Shown: one piece after another, positions 43,034-64,000 of the stretch
Numbering within the stretch: position 1 is the first letter of the stretch
How the letters are laid out: each line of letters begins with the position of its first letter
Assembly (NCBI RefSeq): GCF_900090045.1
Contig: NC_041783.1
Coordinates: forward strand, 310,001-374,000
Reading direction: 5' to 3'
From: Plasmodium malariae
Lineage: Eukaryota; Apicomplexa; Aconoidasida; Haemosporida; Plasmodiidae
Length of the DNA stretch: 64,000 nucleotides
The notes under the pieces: model-generated
Database searches by the model: none
What the model was told of the DNA's origin: nothing
What the model saw: only the letters and a program-made list of their open reading frames with translations
Made by a program: the position numbers and the translations under genes

Positions 43034-46000
43034 ATGAGCTTGTCGAGTGAAAAGAAAAAAGAAGAAATACCCATTAAGGCAGAAAACGTGACAAGTGATC
43101 AAATCCTTTTAAATGAACAAACGAAAATGAATGATGATCATAATGATAATGGTGGAGATGCCTGCTTAATTAATGGGACAAATGAAAATTCGAATGAGGG
43201 AAATTACGTTCTAAGTATAAACGGAAAAGGTGCAAGTGTAAATACGAATGATTCAGTGGTGTTAAATAATGACGTAAATGAAAATATGGATGATGGAAAA
43301 AGTCGGAACAGCATTATAACATCCATTAAACGTGATGATGATAAAACAGTCAAGTATAGTAAGAATCATTCTGATGAGTCAAGCTCAAAATATGAAGAGA
43401 AATTACAAAGAAGCGAAATTAAACCAGAAGAACAACGTAGCAGTAGTAGTGATGCTTTTTTTGAAAATGTAAATGAAGGTTGTCTAGGAGAAGCACAAAA
43501 TACGGATAATGATGATAATATGAATGGAAAGAAATATAATGGTAACAATATTATTGATCATAATACTGAAAAAGAAAATATAAAAATAGTGTATGTACAG
43601 AGAGAGAGTAATGATATGGACGAAGATACTACTAACAGTAGCTTGAATATTGATATCAATGATATTGATAAGGATGGTCGTAAATATGGCTCAAACAATG
43701 TATGTGATGATCAATATGTTCACAAGAAAAGTGTTATTACAAATAACACACAGGAGAATGATGATTATAATAACAGTACTAAGGACCAAAGTACTGATGA
43801 AAAATATTTTGTAGAGAATACTGTTGTTAATGAAGAAATGGTTCAAGAAATAAATGAGTGCAATAATCATAGTGATGATGCTAGTAATTTAAAAACACAT
43901 AAAGGGGAAATAGATAACCGAATAAAAAGAAAAATGCATACTTTAAAACAAAATGAGGAGAAGAAAAAAAAGAAAAAAGATGTAAATAATACTACCTTAC
44001 ATATTTCATCCGGTTCTTCGGAAAATCCTGATATTAACGCAAAGGAAAAAAGTAGCGAAAATGGTGCCACTATAACTTATGACAAAAAAAACAAAGAAGC
44101 GAAGGAAAAACAAAAAAGGAATCACATGAAAGAGGATCATTTTGTGTGCGCAGACGAGGTGAGTAGTAGTGTTGTGAGTACACATGTGGAATGTGCGTGC
44201 ATGAGATGTGTTCGTAATGTGCGTAGTTTCTATGTAACATGGTTACATCCCGCGTGTACTGCGCATGTATTGTTTACTCAATGCTCACATACTGCACTTA
44301 TATATACAGTCTACTCATGTAAAATTGTGTGTACGTGAATTATATATTTACATGTTTAACGCCATACACAGTAAAGTAAAAAATTTAGCTGAAAAAATAA
44401 GATTTTTTTTATTTTTCGTACCTTAATAATATGTTGTATAATACCGTTTTTCCATGCTTATGTAGGCCCTAAAAGGATACCCGCGAATATTCGTGACAAG
44501 ACTTCCGTTCGAGGCGGGTAAAAAAGATTTAGAAAAGTACTTTTCGAAATATGGGAAGATTATAGATATATATGTTTCCAAAAATTTATCGAACAATAAA
44601 AACAAAGGATTCGGCTTCGTTTCTTTTGAGAAACAAGGATCGATGGATAAAGTGAGTGTCAATTGTGTTTCTTTTTTATCATTTGTTAATGTCATTTTCC
44701 AATTTTATAATTTTTTTTTTTTTTTTTTTTTTTGCTTAAATTTTGTGTATTTGTTGTAATATCAATACACATATGTATGGAAATTATTTATAACTGTGTA
44801 CTAGGTACTAAAGGACAAATTGCATATACTATGTGGAAAGGAAATTGTTGTTGACATTGCTTCGACGAGGGATAACAAAGCTAGGCACCTCTTCCGTAAG
44901 CACAGAAAAGAAGCTGTTTTATGTCTCGTTCGGAGCGCATGCATATTTGTATATATGTGTATGTATGAGCATATATTTGAGTGTATTGGGAAAGTGTTCA
45001 TATGTGCATATTTGCATATTTGCATATTTGCATATTTGCGCATGTTCATATTTGTGCATTATGTACATGTGCGGTTTTTTTCAACCCAACTGTGTTCCCC
45101 CCCCCCCATTCCCCACTGAATCATACATCTTTTTTTTTATTTTTTTTTTTTTTTTGCTTTAAACAGATCTTCCCTCCGAACATTACTTAGCGAAATACCA
45201 GAAGAATGAAAAAAAAGTTATGACCAAAGTTCATAATAACATTATCAATTTTAACAAGTATCATCATGTATATAACAAGACAAATAATATAAGGGATGTA
45301 TCCAAAAATATGGATAATAATATGGTTATGCAGAATTTTTATAATTTATGCCCTACGTACAATATTGTAGGAAACAGAATGAATAATAAACATATTATGA
45401 AAAATAATATGCCGGTTCCATTTTTCCCACCATCTGGGTATAATGTAGATCCTCAATACTTTAACCAAGTACCATATCAGAACTGTGCTGAATATATGGG
45501 GAATAATGACTATTACTGGAACATGGCTAATTATTATAACTGGAATAATATGCTCATGCATAATGAAAATATGTTTAATTCTAGTCAAGTGGAATACCCC
45601 TACTACTTTTGCAACGGTCAATATGTGAATCAAAGTAAAAATGCATACACATGCGTACGCATATGCTGACAAAAAAAAAAAAAAAAAAAATGTTTAAGGC
45701 GTTAATTGAAAAGGGCACATAGAGGTGTATAATTTGAGTATTGCAGGGTGTGGTGTTTTATTTTATTTATTTTCTTTATCTTATATATTTTTTTGTTTTA
45801 CTTTTGTGTTCATTTTATATATGTTTTTGTTTCACCGTTAGACCCAATGACCAAGAATAAAATTAGCCGAAAGAACAATATCATTGAAGAAAGTAAATTA
45901 AAGTATCCCCCAAATTTGTCGACCAACGTAAATTACAGAAATAACTGTCCATCGTGTAAGTGAACAAATAACTGATGAGGAAATATGTTAATGTTCATTG

Positions 46001-46244
46001 TTGCAAAGCTAAAGGAGGGGAAGGAATTCCTACACACGCACAATGAATATACGCATTTGTACGTACATACACATACATATATATATGACATCCATATATT
46101 TACACGTATATATTTTTAGGGCTTTTTTTTTAAATGCTTTTTTTTTCTTTTTATTCTTCTGCTTCCTTTTTACAGTTATACGTAAATTACCCGGAGGTGA
46201 CGAGTGGAACAAGCGAGGATATAAATTATTTGTCACAAAATTAA

Positions 46245-46283
<39 letters not shown>

Positions 46284-46363
46284 TTTTTTTTCTTTTCACA
46301 ATTTTGCATAATAATTTAAAATATATTAAGTGTGTACGTACACCTTTTTTGTGTACAGGTCTT

Positions 46364-46400
<37 letters not shown>

Positions 46401-46738
46401 ATATGTGCGTATATACATTATGTATATGCATATTTAGTGAATGTATGTATTTATATTTATATCCTTGTTCATTCATGTAAAACGCATTTCAGACAGCGCG
46501 ACAACCATTGACACCTTAAGGAATTACTTCGAAAATTTTGGGGAAATCATCGACATATACATGCCAAATGGTTATTAAAAAAGAAGAGATACCTTTACAA
46601 AGATGATAATATATTTATATGATTAGGCGTGCGCAAGTCGTCTAGTCTTTATGTATATATATATATATTTCCATATTTTTATATTAGTAAATGTACACAT
46701 AATATTATGTACATTCATGGAAATATGTAAATCTCACA

Positions 46739-46769
<31 letters not shown>

Positions 46770-47080
46770 TCTCCTATAGACGTCTGCACAAATAGACCAC
46801 GCGGTATAGCCTTTGTTACATTTCTTGATAATGATTGTGTTAAGAAAATTTTGTCCAACAAGAATTCGAAACATATAATTGATGGAAAAGAGGTAATAAG
46901 TATTCTTTTTTTCTTGTACATTTTTTATTTTTCCCCGTTCGTGTATTTTATTGTGCTTATGTGTTATTATGCTTTTTTTACAGTACATTTTTTGTTTGCA
47001 TTTTTTTTCATCTTTCACAGGTCGTTGTAGATTTAGCAGATCCCGAAACGAAGAGCAAAAAAAATTTATGTTATTCTTGA
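43034..47080 (+). CDS. RNA-binding protein with two RRM domains, nine exons
   Basis: Exons are 43034-44158, 44466-44651, 44805-44895, 45167-45634, 45842-45955, 46176-46244, 46493-46570, 46780-46892 and 47021-47080; all junctions are GT-AG and in phase, giving about 767 residues. The first exon encodes about 375 residues of acidic, Asn/Ser-rich disorder. RRM1 (residues about 380-455) has RNP2 IFVTRLPF and RNP1 KGFGFVSF. A linker rich in Asn, Tyr and Met follows (about 190 residues). RRM2 (about 670-760) has RNP2 KLFVTKL and RNP1-like RGIAFVTF, and ends with VVVDLADPETK. The two RRMs belong to the general hnRNP-like type; no other domain is seen. It probably binds mRNA in cytoplasm or nucleus; the target is unknown. 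Exons get short towards the 3' end, and several introns carry long (TA)n or poly-T. Confidence 0.92.
46240..46400. repeat. Two (TA)n microsatellites in one intron
   Basis: TA runs of about 30 bp at 46246-46278 and 46366-46397 sit in the intron 46245-46492 of the RRM gene. Confidence 0.9.
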
Positions 47081-48354
47081 TCTTTTTTTTTTATTTAAAA
47101 ATATTTTCCTTAATTTAAAGAAACAAGTTCACATAGTTTTCCTTCATTTATTCAAATATTTAATTCCTTCTCTCCATTTTTGTTGTATTTACAGCTGTAT
47201 TTATTTTATATTTACGAATTGCATCTTTATAGTTTGATACTATATTTTATTGTATATCCTTTAAACTGTGCTCTTAAACTTTTCCCCCATTTTAAATGCA
47301 TAAAATATATATATATATATATATATATATAGATATATATATATATGTGTGTATGTGTAATTTTATATATATCTATTTATTTTCGTAATTATATATACTC
47401 TTCTCTCTACATAAAATTAAATACACGTGTAGTGTAATATATATATATATATATACATATATGTGTAAATAGACTGCTTTCATTCGTCCGTTTCTAATAT
47501 GTATTCATTTTGTAAAAATTCCTTTTAATGTTCATAAAATTGAGTTATAATACGAAACTATTTTTTATGTTTTCAGTTGTATTGCTTTTATATTATTTAT
47601 AATACTTGAGCGCTAAACCTTTTTTTTTTTTTAATTTTTTCTGATATATTATATATATATATATATGTGTAAACACGAAGGCTTGCAAGAAAAGTCAGGA
47701 AGAAGGAACCGTAATAAAAATAAACATAAAAATATACGTTATTCTTATGTATTATATTATTATATGTATATAAAATTTTAAAATTCTTAATAAGAGTTAA
47801 TTAGAACAATCAAAATATTGTTCTCGTTCATTTTTTTTTTTTTGCACTTTATTAAAAAAAAAAAAAAAATTAAAATATGACACTATTTTAAATATTATAT
47901 TAATTTATTAAAATAATAAGAAGGTAAAAGCTGATGGAATAAAGGTGCCCTTTGTAATATTACAAATATTGTCCTTCAACACGAACTAGAGATAAGGAAA
48001 AAATAAAAAAAATGTGCAATAAAATATAAAATGAAATAAAAAACAATATATAAAATGAATTAAAAAATGAATTGAAAAATGAAATATAAAATAAAATAGA
48101 AAATAAAATAGAAAATAATGTAAAAAATAGAACTTGTCAAAAAGCTAAGCTTTGGACGTTTAAGGAGATGTGAAAAAGTAACTGCGCTTCAATGAAATAA
48201 AGGAATTAATTAAACTGAATAAGTTGTAATATATTTGGAATTTTTTAATATTTTTTCGTATGATTTCGCATTTTTTCGTATGATTTCGCATTTTTTCGTA
48301 TGATCTCGCTTTTCTTTTTTGTGTGCTCTTTTTGTTACCCTTCATAAATGCCCA
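47081..48354. other. Intergenic region between the RRM and CCZ1-like genes
   Basis: This is AT-rich DNA with (TA)n near 47310-47345 and 47430-47460, A-rich repeats near 48000-48130 (AAATAAAATAG-type), and three copies of TTTTTTCGTATGATTTCGCA-like units near 48245-48310. No coding frame is convincing. Confidence 0.6.
48240..48312. repeat. 22-bp direct repeat just upstream of the CCZ1-like start
   Basis: About three copies of ATTTTTTCGTATGATTTCGC lie 45-110 bp before the start codon. It could be 5' UTR or promoter sequence. It has no known identity. Confidence 0.75.
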
Positions 48355-49616
48355 ATGGATAAGGCGAAGGTCGAGGCTCTTTTCATCTATGATGTGGATC
48401 TTCCCAAGCCTGATAAACCATTGACGGATGAGGAAATACAGGTATACATAAATAAGTATAAACAAAAATTCATGTGTATGTAAATAAATATATATATAAA
48501 CATGCGTTTTGAGTGTAATAATATATATGTATATGTGTACATGTTTTTATTTTATTTTGACAAATCTGTGCTTTAAATTGCATTTTCTTTACCCCCGCGA
48601 TAATAAGCATCATAGCTAGCGCTTATAATACACACATATATACGTGTTCAAATAATGATAAATTATGGTTTCTCTCTCTTGAAAGGCAGAAAAATTAATA
48701 TATTATTACCCGAACGAAACTGACGAAAACGTAAAAGTATCCCATACAAGCACCATGGAGGGAATCTCATCATTTATTAACAATTTTAGCAAGTCACATT
48801 TAGATCATATAGTAACAAATGATAATTTAATAGTTTTAAATAAATGGTATAAAGATGTGTATGTCACTATAATTGTAAAGAATATTTATAAAAATTATAA
48901 AATGGAAGCATTAATGTGCAGAATATTACATTCTCTTTTGAATAACTTCATTTCCATATTTACTTTATTGCATGGTCATATAAGAAACTTTTTAAAGTAT
49001 AAGAAGCACAAGACGCTACGTATGAACAAAAAATAAAAAATAAAGAAAACATAACATAATGTGGAATGCCATTACATAATGTGGAATACCATTACATAAA
49101 GTAGAATGTCTTTACATAAAAGAGGGGAATAGCGTATTCTTTTTAATTTTATGCTAACTGTAGAGTATTATACATATGCCATATTTCGTACCTTACTAAT
49201 CTAATGAAATCACTTAAGAATTTGCAAGAAAAATAAATTGCAAATTGACAGTAGAGCGTATATATCACCATCTTAAGAAAAAGACGCCCTCCTCAATGGG
49301 CATGCCGGCATTCGTATTGCATCCATATGTAACAACCCTGTATATGTATACATCCATATATTGGTCCTCCCCCCTTCCCATGTTACCTACATACATATAT
49401 ATGTATGTATATATTATATGTATATATATTTTTCACTTCCCCTTGTGCAGAAAATATAAACAAAAGGAAGGGGCTACAAACCCTTTTAGATGACTACGTG
49501 TTCACCTATATAAACACGATTAATAATGAAAACATAGGCATTCATAATGGTAAAAAAGTTTTACCTTTACGCGGCTTACTCTTACGTATATGGCGTGCGC
49601 CAACATCGATACATAC

Positions 49617-49680
<64 letters not shown>

Positions 49681-50491
49681 CACGTGTGTATTTACATGAT
49701 TACCCATTTCGTGTGAAATTTTCTCATTTCTAAAGCAAATGTCGATTTCGTAAAAAAAAAAAAAACAAAAAAAAAACATACATTACGATACTATACGGTA
49801 CAATAAATACAATTCAGTACTATACAGTAAAATATAATGCAATACGATACAGTATAATACTACAATTTTGTGTTTCCTCTTTAACACATATTTTAGAACT
49901 GCAAAGTTTTCACTTCTTTCCAGTCGAAAAGCACACGTACGTAACTGTTCAGGTAAACTTGTACACACTCAAAAAGTGTGTAAAGAGGAGTCTTTAATAT
50001 TGTTGTAGTATATTGTTATTTCCTCTGCATGTATATATCTTGTTACTCTTATATATATTATTGCTTTATTTTACCAATGGCAGAATCTCATTTCGACTTT
50101 GATATTAAGTCACAAGCAAATTAAGAATGGGAGCTTGTTTTATGAAGGTCATTTGATTTATTCAAGTTTACCAATGAACGACATAAAAACGATTTACAAT
50201 TATTTAGTATCTTACAATGGAATGGTTAATATAATACTGAGGCGTGCAATTGATAGAAGTGTATATATAATGTATCCATGTTTGTGTACTTTTGCATGTA
50301 TGTCATTACCTGTGCTGGTGCACACCCGCTTAACTGAATATTTTCATTTTTTATTTATTTTTTATACAGGTGAATAATTTGAAGTTGAACCAGTATCCTT
50401 TTAAAAAAATTGCTTCATCCGCAGCTATGAATGTAATTTTGAATTTTCAACATATTAGTATTTGCTATGTTGAAATAGTCTAACGAATTAT

Positions 50492-50527
<36 letters not shown>

Positions 50528-52029
50528 AAATATAATTGCTTGTGCAGGCAAATGGTGGTTTGTCCAGTTTTGCGCGCTGCAACTCGATTGAAGAGAAAAA
50601 CGCCTTTCTCCTTGGAATAAAAAAGTAACTTAACTTTTCATTTTAGCGGATGAAATGTACAAATCTATACACACACATATTATACATACACATTGTTGTG
50701 CATTTTCTGTATATAAATAAAAACAGACATACCCTACATGTGTGCAAAAAAAAAAACATGTACACATTTTTCATCCTTGCATACTCACGTAACACATTAT
50801 ACCTATTCAGGTCATCTGTATTTATGCCAATAATAACTCTGAGTGGAGAGAAGAAGTATAAACTAGTTGCATATATTTATAAGGGTATCCTCCTGGTGCT
50901 ACTAATTAAGGGAAGTACAATAAGAGATGAAGATTTCGACATTTTAATTGATGTTCAGAATAAATGCACAAATGAAAATTCAAATAACATGTGCAATTTA
51001 ATAAAACTAAACGAAAGTTTATCAATGCAATTTAAAAAATATTTAAATGAAGATGACACTGTTAAATTTTTTTATTCGAATAATTCCAATAATTCTATTA
51101 AATATTCTTTTAACAATAAAAAAATTAGTAATGAAGAATTTTGCCTTATAGCTGATTTTCATTTTTTACTGAACGAGTCAGAAATAAAATACAACAGAAT
51201 TAAACTCAATAAAAGTACATGCATAAAGAATAAGGAAAAGTCCAATTTATCAAACGAGCTCTTTAATTTTCAGCAAGGAGTTAAGACAATCGCACAAAAA
51301 AATTATAATCAAGTAAAGAATAAGCATAAACCTGAATATAAACAAGCATCACAGGAGTTAATACCAAGTGAAAATAAAGGGATAAGCAAAAATAATAAGA
51401 AAAATTTACATGAACAGTCAGGAGAAGATAAACTACACATAAATCAGGATAAAGATGGGCACTTACAACAGGAAAATACCAAAAAAAAAATACATTCATT
51501 AGACGAAAAAACAACAAAGGATGATGATGTAACTAGTATGAATATGCATATTGATAAGTGCACAGAAATAAATGAAAAAGAACAAATGGATGATAAAAAT
51601 GATGATAAAAATGATGATAAAAATGATAATAAAAATGATGATAAAAATGATAATAAAAATGATAATAAAAATGATAATAAAAATGATAATACTCCCTTTA
51701 CAATAGAGCAAAAAAAAGAAATTGTAAAAACGAATAATCTCGTACCAGCTGAGAAAAATAAAACATGTGCAGACACCAAAGTAGGGAAAAAAAAGTATAA
51801 ATTAATTTATAATGAAGAATTAAAAAAAAAATTATTTGATGATACTAGTGATGATGTAAAGATAGAGAAATTTTTTTTCAAAGAAGCCAATGCTCCATGG
51901 ATATTTGGAAAAAAGTCCCTCCAGCGAGAACTTTTTATTTTCTCTGATGATTCGAAAACATCCCTTTCAAAAGCTCAGCAGGACGTGAATCAAATTCTAG
52001 ACATGAGTTTTTCCAATATATACATTTAA
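48355..52029 (+). CDS. CCZ1-like protein (Mon1-Ccz1 Rab7 GEF subunit), eight exons
   Basis: CCZ1 pairs with MON1 to activate Rab7 on late endosomes and in vacuole fusion. Exons are 48355-48441, 48686-49019, 49451-49549, 49897-49952, 50084-50260, 50370-50432, 50548-50624 and 50811-52029, about 703 residues; all introns are GT-AG. The N-terminal longin signature is VEALFIYDVDLP, then EEIQAEKLIYYYPNETDENVK, then STMEGISSFINNFS, matching the CCZ1/INTU/HPS4 family pattern (FIYxPxx, ILFYYPxxxxxxxK, GxxEAIxxF). Further matches are a loop FHFFPVEKHTYVTVQN, and GSLFYEGHLIYSSLP for the second longin strand pair. After residue about 400 the protein has a long Lys/Asn/Asp-rich insert with an NDDK/NDNK repeat (51590-51690), then a conserved-looking end. 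The family is called from the N-terminal motif; length agrees. An out-of-frame ATG lies 9 bp upstream of the start chosen. Confidence 0.78.
49626..49679. repeat. (TA)n microsatellite in an intron
   Basis: ACATACATACAT followed by about 50 bp of TA lies in the intron 49550-49896 of the CCZ1-like gene. Confidence 0.92.
51590..51690 (+). repeat. 12-bp coding repeat (Asn-Asp-Asp/Asn-Lys)
   Basis: AATGATGATAAA and AATGATAATAAA units alternate, encoding NDDK and NDNK blocks in the low-complexity insert of the CCZ1-like protein. Confidence 0.92.
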
Positions 52030-52121
52030 AAGGGGTTAAAATATGGATCGGAAAGAACTCGAATATTATAATATTTTGTTCTACTTAAACGTTCTTATGA
52101 GAACATGCACGCACATATATT

Positions 52122-52214
<93 letters not shown>

Positions 52215-52939
52215 GTAGACAGATATATAAATAAATATATACAACAGTTATACATCACCACGAATGAGCTGCAATAAACGGCACTGCTTCACCCATACTT
52301 GAAACACAAACCCTTACCCGTACGTAAATTTTTTTTTTTTTTTTATTTTGCAAAAAATAATCGCGCACACACAAAACTAGCCATGTTTGTATATAAACAT
52401 TCTACCAACTCAAAAACTACATATATTAACACGTTTTCATGAAAATATCTTTTTGTTCAATAAATATAACACTGTTTATAATGGCCAGGCGATAATCAAT
52501 AAACGCTCGAATGAACATTTAAAAGAAGTAGACTTAAAATTTCCTTTCCATTTTAGAATGCGTCATAGGGGCATTCAAGGATACTACGAAATTATCACCG
52601 TGATATGTAAAAATTATAAGAAAATATTGGTGTGCTTAAAAATTTTTTTTTTTTTTTTTATATACATATACTGTACACTGCATAAATACAATATGCACGA
52701 CTCATTCACTTAAGAGCTGAAGTTTATAGTACTGTTGTTTTAAAAAGAGTTACACGGAAAAAAAAAAATAATAAATTCATTTGTACTACACGAGCAGTTG
52801 TAAAAAACGTATATATGTGTATATATATATATATACACATTACATATGTATGTACTTAAATGCACATACTTTAAGCACATTTTCACACAAAGGCAAAGAT
52901 CATGCGATAACGATAAAAATGATGGGTAATGGCAAATTA
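52030..52939. other. Convergent intergenic region with (TA)n and (GATA)n runs
   Basis: This is the 3' flank of the CCZ1-like gene (plus) and of the MIF4G gene (minus). A (TA)n run at 52127-52165 passes directly into (GATA)n at 52166-52214. A frame at about 52387-52650, without an ATG near its start, encodes a mixed-composition peptide (for example VDLKFPFHFRMRHRGIQGYY) that is less AT-driven than its surroundings. It may be a chance frame, an unrecognised small exon, or the remains of a gene; I leave it uncalled. Confidence 0.5.
52127..52214. repeat. Compound (TA)n/(GATA)n microsatellite
   Basis: About 19 TA units run into about 12 GATA units between two convergent genes. Confidence 0.95.

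Positions 52940-64000
<11,061 letters not shown>

Noticed and set aside
49245..49493. Separate 82-residue gene on the plus strand
   Set aside because: It spans the intron and exon 3 of the CCZ1-like gene in the wrong frame; the exon is explained by a phase-1 splice from 49019 to 49451.

Overview
The window is nuclear DNA of a malaria parasite (Plasmodium). Intergenic DNA is very AT-rich and full of poly-A/T runs, (TA)n tracts and short tandem repeats. Exons are less AT-rich, introns are short, AT-rich GT-AG introns, and proteins carry long Asn/Lys/Ser low-complexity inserts. Several proteins begin with an endoplasmic-reticulum signal peptide followed by a basic stretch, the usual apicoplast address. 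Base composition is milder than in P. falciparum, so a non-Laverania species such as P. malariae or P. ovale seems likeliest, but the sequence alone does not settle the species. From memory, unverified, the right-hand gene order resembles P. falciparum chromosome 11 around LSM4 and the PABP-interacting protein. I saw no mobile element, CRISPR array, tRNA or rRNA gene.

Layout. 1-1231: repeat-rich flank. 1232-2418 (+): organellar ribosomal protein S15, three exons. 3586-6238 (+): signal-peptide protein of unknown function, broken by a poly-A frameshift. 6340-10191 (-): signal-peptide 5'-3' exoribonuclease of the XRN family, seven exons. 11382-11765 (+): small protein with two CxxC pairs. 12500-18137 (-): very large organellar helical-repeat protein (HPR/FASTK type). 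19395-23717 (+): divergent DEAD-box helicase. 24614-27844 (-): SF1 helicase of the SMUBP2/UPF1 group. 29869-35996 (+): tyrosine-kinase-like protein with a myristoylation motif, MORN repeats, a SAM domain and a kinase fold that lacks catalytic residues. 36573-37380 (+): coiled-coil protein. 39208-40646 (+): LSM4. 43034-47080 (+): two-RRM RNA-binding protein, nine exons. 48355-52029 (+): CCZ1-like protein, eight exons. 52940 to beyond 64000 (-): giant Asn-rich MIF4G protein with a PAM2 motif (PAIP1/eIF4G type), N-terminus outside the window.

RNA metabolism dominates: an exoribonuclease, two helicases, LSM4 (mRNA decay and splicing), an RRM protein, a PABP/MIF4G translation factor, and the organellar S15 and HPR proteins. 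Plasmodium genes are transcribed singly, so this is neighbourhood, not an operon. The S15 protein, the XRN-like protein and the HPR protein may share an organelle; this rests on N-terminal sequence only.

The points most worth a second look are the degenerate kinase, the signal-peptide XRN, the combination of PAM2, a possible eIF4E-binding motif and MIF4G in one protein, the two frameshifts that both sit in long A runs, and the two-codon first exon of LSM4. I did not find a wholly new multi-gene system.
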